From positions 1 to 45,108 of the forward strand of contig JAHLVZ010000011.1 of the NCBI GenBank assembly GCA_019058165.1: a stretch of 45,108 nt of DNA. Reading direction: 5' to 3'. This document shows, piece by piece, positions 42,685-45,108 of the stretch (position 1 is the first letter of the stretch; each line of letters begins with the position of its first letter). Source of the DNA: Candidatus Heimdallarchaeota archaeon (GTDB lineage Archaea > Asgardarchaeota > Heimdallarchaeia > JABLTI01). The translations under genes and the position numbers were made by a program. The notes under the pieces were generated by a model that was given only the letters and a program-made list of their open reading frames with translations, ran no database searches and was not told where the DNA came from.

Positions 42685-42692
42685 TGTTGTTT

Positions 42693-44912
42693 TTATTGTC
42701 TCCTATACATAAATCTGCTCCAGTTCTCTGGAGTTGGTATCTCTTCTGGCAAACCTTTGCGTTTACGAATTTCTTGAATTACTTCAATTTCAAGTGTTTT
42801 TGGTAAAGGTTCGAATGCCTCGAATTGATATCCCCAGAAGCTGCGACCAGATGTTGCACTTCGTAATTTATCTGCAAAATCGCCAAGGGTTTCTGCTGTT
42901 GGTAGAACACCTTTAATTCTAACTTGTTCTACTTCATCGAGAGTTTCTTCAACGCGTCCACGATGTTGACTGAGAAGACCCATAACTGCACCCATGAAAT
43001 CTTTTGGAGTTTTAATATCTACTCGTAACATAGGTTCAAAGATGTGTGGATCTGCAGTTAGGAATGAAATGTTTAATGCAGAAACAGTCATACCTAATAC
43101 TTCTGAGAAACCAGTATGAGCAGGATCAGTATGAATGGTAGCATCTGTAATAACTACTTTTAATCCAAGTGTGGGTTCTTTAGCAACTGCAGCAGAATAA
43201 GTAAAGTCCTTGAAGATTTGCGTGACGTATTGCTTGATTCGATCCATTCGTTGAACACCAGAACTGGAATCAATGAGCATATTATTTCCTTCAATGTCCC
43301 AGATCTTACGAGCAAATTTTGCATTCCAACCTGCTTTATCACGAAGAATACCAGCTCGTACCCTATCAGTCAGATTCATGTTTACTTCACCTTTTCTGAT
43401 AAGTTCTACAGCTTTGTCATCAAGAGGTTCAATGAAAAGTTTCAAACGATTGTGACCATTTGGAGATTTTGTATGGACTTCAGCTCCAGCTCGACTAATT
43501 CGTTCACGATAAACAATAATTGGCTCAAACAAGCGGATTTCTACTTGCTCGTGAATTCTCTTAGTGAGAATTTCAATTTGCAGAGGATCAATCCCTGAAA
43601 GAATATACTTGTTGCTTTCTTTGTCATGTCGGAAAGTAGCGGTTGGATCAGCCATAATCCACTTACTAACAACTTCGCCGAGCTTAGCAATATCTTGAGG
43701 ATCAATTGCTTCTATTGCACGACTAACTACCGGTTCAGCAGCGTAAGATATCTCTTCAAATCCAGTTGCCTTTGAGCCTGGTTCTCTGAAGGATTCTCCA
43801 CTAGGAGCAATAAAACCGAAAACGGCAAAGAGATTGCCTGCTGGTATCTCATCAACATCAAGGATATCAGTAATTTGCATAACTCCAAGACGTTTGACAG
43901 GTACTTTCTTCCTTTGGCTTATCAATTCAAGTTCTTGACCTGCTCTAATCGTTCCTGAGAAAACACGACCAATTAAAGTTGGACGTTTACTCTTAGGATC
44001 AATGAAGACTTTTGTAATCATACCTAGAAGAGGACCATCACGGTCACAATTAACAAGTGCTTTCCCTTGCTCAGATTCAAGATCACCACCCCAAATGTGT
44101 TTAATTTTGTACTTTTGAGCTTCAGCAGGATTTGGTAAATGCTGAATAACCATTCGTAAGAGAGAGTCTTCAAGATGAAGATTTTCACGAAGCCATTCCT
44201 TATCGTCCTCAGCGTACTTTTGGAAAACGATGCTTGGATCTTTATGACCAGCTGCTTTAAGAATTTCCAAAGTGAAAGCCCAACCATCCTTAGCAGAGCC
44301 AACAGCAACGCTGTTCTTGGCAAAGCTAACTTGCCAAGCCTTGGCAAACTCTTTAGGAGCGAATTTCAAGATTTGTTGATTGACTTGAGAAATAATAGTG
44401 TCAATACGCTCGAAAACCTTGTCAGGAGCAAGTTTTAACTCGCTAATTAAACGATCAACCTTGTTAATGAACAAAACAGGCTTGCACATTTCAGAGCCAA
44501 CAGCTAATTGAATATTGGTGATCGTTTGGGTCATCAAACCCTCAAGAGCATCAACTAAAATAATAGCACCATCACTACCACGAAGAGCACGACTAACTTC
44601 ACCAGTAAAGGAAATATGACCAGGAGTATCATTAATCTCGAACAAGTAACTTTTATCATCAAGTTCATAACTGAGAAGAACAACGCTGGTAAAAATAGTA
44701 ATACCACGCTCCTGCTCTTCCTCGTCAGAGTCAGTCATAAGCTTTTGACCGGCATCAGCATCAGACATAAGACCAGCCCTTCGAAGAAGATAATCGCTAG
44801 TAGTAGTCTTACCATGATCAATATGAGCAGCAATGCTGAAGACACGACGGAGATCCATAGGATGATTCTTAACCATGTCGCGAATTTCGTCGGGATTTTT
44901 AATGCGAACCAA
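42693..44912 (-). CDS. fusA: translation elongation factor 2 with altered diphthamide loop
   Basis: EF-2 drives ribosomal translocation. The 739 residues contain G1 AHIDHGKT (29-36), switch I DEEEQERGITI, G3 DTPGH (95-99) and G4 NKVD (150-153), then the family domains. At the tip of domain IV the usual motif DVTLHADAIHRGGGQ reads DATIHTDPAHTGFSE (590-604). The target histidine (H599) is kept, but the RGGGQ that follows is not. Asgard archaea are reported to have lost diphthamide genes and to carry divergent EF-2. The start is TTG at 44910-44912; no in-frame start precedes it after a stop. Confidence 0.93.
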   Translation of the reverse strand: MVRIKNPDEIRDMVKNHPMDLRRVFSIAAHIDHGKTTTSDYLLRRAGLMSDADAGQKLMTDSDEEEQERGITIFTSVVLLSYELDDKSYLFEINDTPGHISFTGEVSRALRGSDGAIILVDALEGLMTQTITNIQLAVGSEMCKPVLFINKVDRLISELKLAPDKVFERIDTIISQVNQQILKFAPKEFAKAWQVSFAKNSVAVGSAKDGWAFTLEILKAAGHKDPSIVFQKYAEDDKEWLRENLHLEDSLLRMVIQHLPNPAEAQKYKIKHIWGGDLESEQGKALVNCDRDGPLLGMITKVFIDPKSKRPTLIGRVFSGTIRAGQELELISQRKKVPVKRLGVMQITDILDVDEIPAGNLFAVFGFIAPSGESFREPGSKATGFEEISYAAEPVVSRAIEAIDPQDIAKLGEVVSKWIMADPTATFRHDKESNKYILSGIDPLQIEILTKRIHEQVEIRLFEPIIVYRERISRAGAEVHTKSPNGHNRLKLFIEPLDDKAVELIRKGEVNMNLTDRVRAGILRDKAGWNAKFARKIWDIEGNNMLIDSSSGVQRMDRIKQYVTQIFKDFTYSAAVAKEPTLGLKVVITDATIHTDPAHTGFSEVLGMTVSALNISFLTADPHIFEPMLRVDIKTPKDFMGAVMGLLSQHRGRVEETLDEVEQVRIKGVLPTAETLGDFADKLRSATSGRSFWGYQFEAFEPLPKTLEIEVIQEIRKRKGLPEEIPTPENWSRFMYRRQ

Positions 44913-45041
44913 GTTTTAACAACTCACTAAACTTTTAGATTTTTGTTTTATTAAATAAATACTTTTTTTAGTTATCCCCTCGCAAGTGGTTTTTTTCTGT
45001 GGTTAGCGGATGGTTTTCATCCCTCACAGACCGTTCTTGAA

Positions 45042-45072
45042 GGGTAGTAGTTTGTTTTTCTACCCCTTTTTT
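45042..45072 (+). terminator. terminator-like hairpin near the right edge
   Basis: GGGTAG (45042-45047) pairs with CTACCC (45060-45065) and is followed by CTTTTTT. It is preceded by a bulged hairpin CTGTG...GGATG/CATCC...CACAG (44997-45029). Together they could be the 3' end of a small RNA read towards the edge. No gene is visible in 44913-45108 apart from the EF-2 promoter side, which holds an AT-rich TATA-like region near 44945-44965. Confidence 0.35.
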
Positions 45073-45108
45073 CGATGGGTTGATGCGTTTCAGCACCAAT
45101 GACTTAGA

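Overview
The window looks like a chromosomal piece of an archaeon, most probably an Asgard (Promethearchaeota) lineage. The evidence is an archaeal-order ribosomal protein cluster with archaeal/eukaryotic-only proteins (eS4, eL19, eL32, RNase P Rpp29), a eukaryote-like eS26, archaeal-type AlaRS, CCA-adding enzyme, TrmY, RNase Z and EF-2, an A/B-type ATPase subunit I, UPF0147 and UPF0201 proteins, AT-rich DNA and TATA-like promoters. The Asgard call is inference. It rests on eS26, the long lysine-rich tails on ribosomal proteins and an EF-2 with a degenerate diphthamide loop. No marker here settles the lineage.

Layout. 1-509: 3' end of an aminotransferase. 695-2779: ATPase subunit I. 2918-3214 (minus): a protein with two identical-spacing C2H2 fingers. 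3470-3580: a strongly foldable RNA element just upstream of the ribosomal cluster. 3684-13295: eighteen genes in archaeal order, uL22-uS3-uL29-Rpp29-uS17-uL14-uL24-eS4-uL5-uS14-uS8-uL6-eL32-eL19-uL18-uS5-uL30-uL15, closed by a hairpin terminator. The usual uL3-uL4-uL23-uL2-uS19 head and the SecY follower are absent. 13474-16239: AlaRS. 16277-18552: an Idh/MocA oxidoreductase and two unknown proteins. 18643-18718: tRNA-Gln(CTG). 18952-21942: a four-subunit 2-oxoacid:ferredoxin oxidoreductase operon. 22122-23334: a frameshifted TnpB element with hairpins at its 3' end. 23350-26238: MBL hydrolase, GNAT, M24 peptidase, PadR regulator. 26448-27861: eS26, TrmY, UPF0147. 27928-30808: membrane proteins of unknown function and a large hairpin.

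30870-36727 is rich in tRNA and RNA processing: a CRM-domain protein, PRPP synthetase, TrmG10, RNase Z, UPF0201, ThpR and CCA-adding enzyme. 36738-39284 (minus) holds two tandem GT4 glycosyltransferase paralogs. Then come a 52-residue rubredoxin, a large von Willebrand A membrane protein, an AlkA-like DNA glycosylase and EF-2. The last 200 bases contain two further foldable segments.

Most of the window is housekeeping. The points most worth pursuing are the 3470-3580 RNA, the lysine-rich tails on three clustered ribosomal proteins (with a conserved-looking island inside the uS3 tail), the TnpB with a shifted catalytic glutamate and putative reRNA, the altered EF-2 diphthamide loop, a PRPP synthetase and an RNase Z with altered active-site motifs, and a recurring AAGCAT/ATGCTT hairpin. 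I saw no CRISPR array, rRNA, integrase or prophage.
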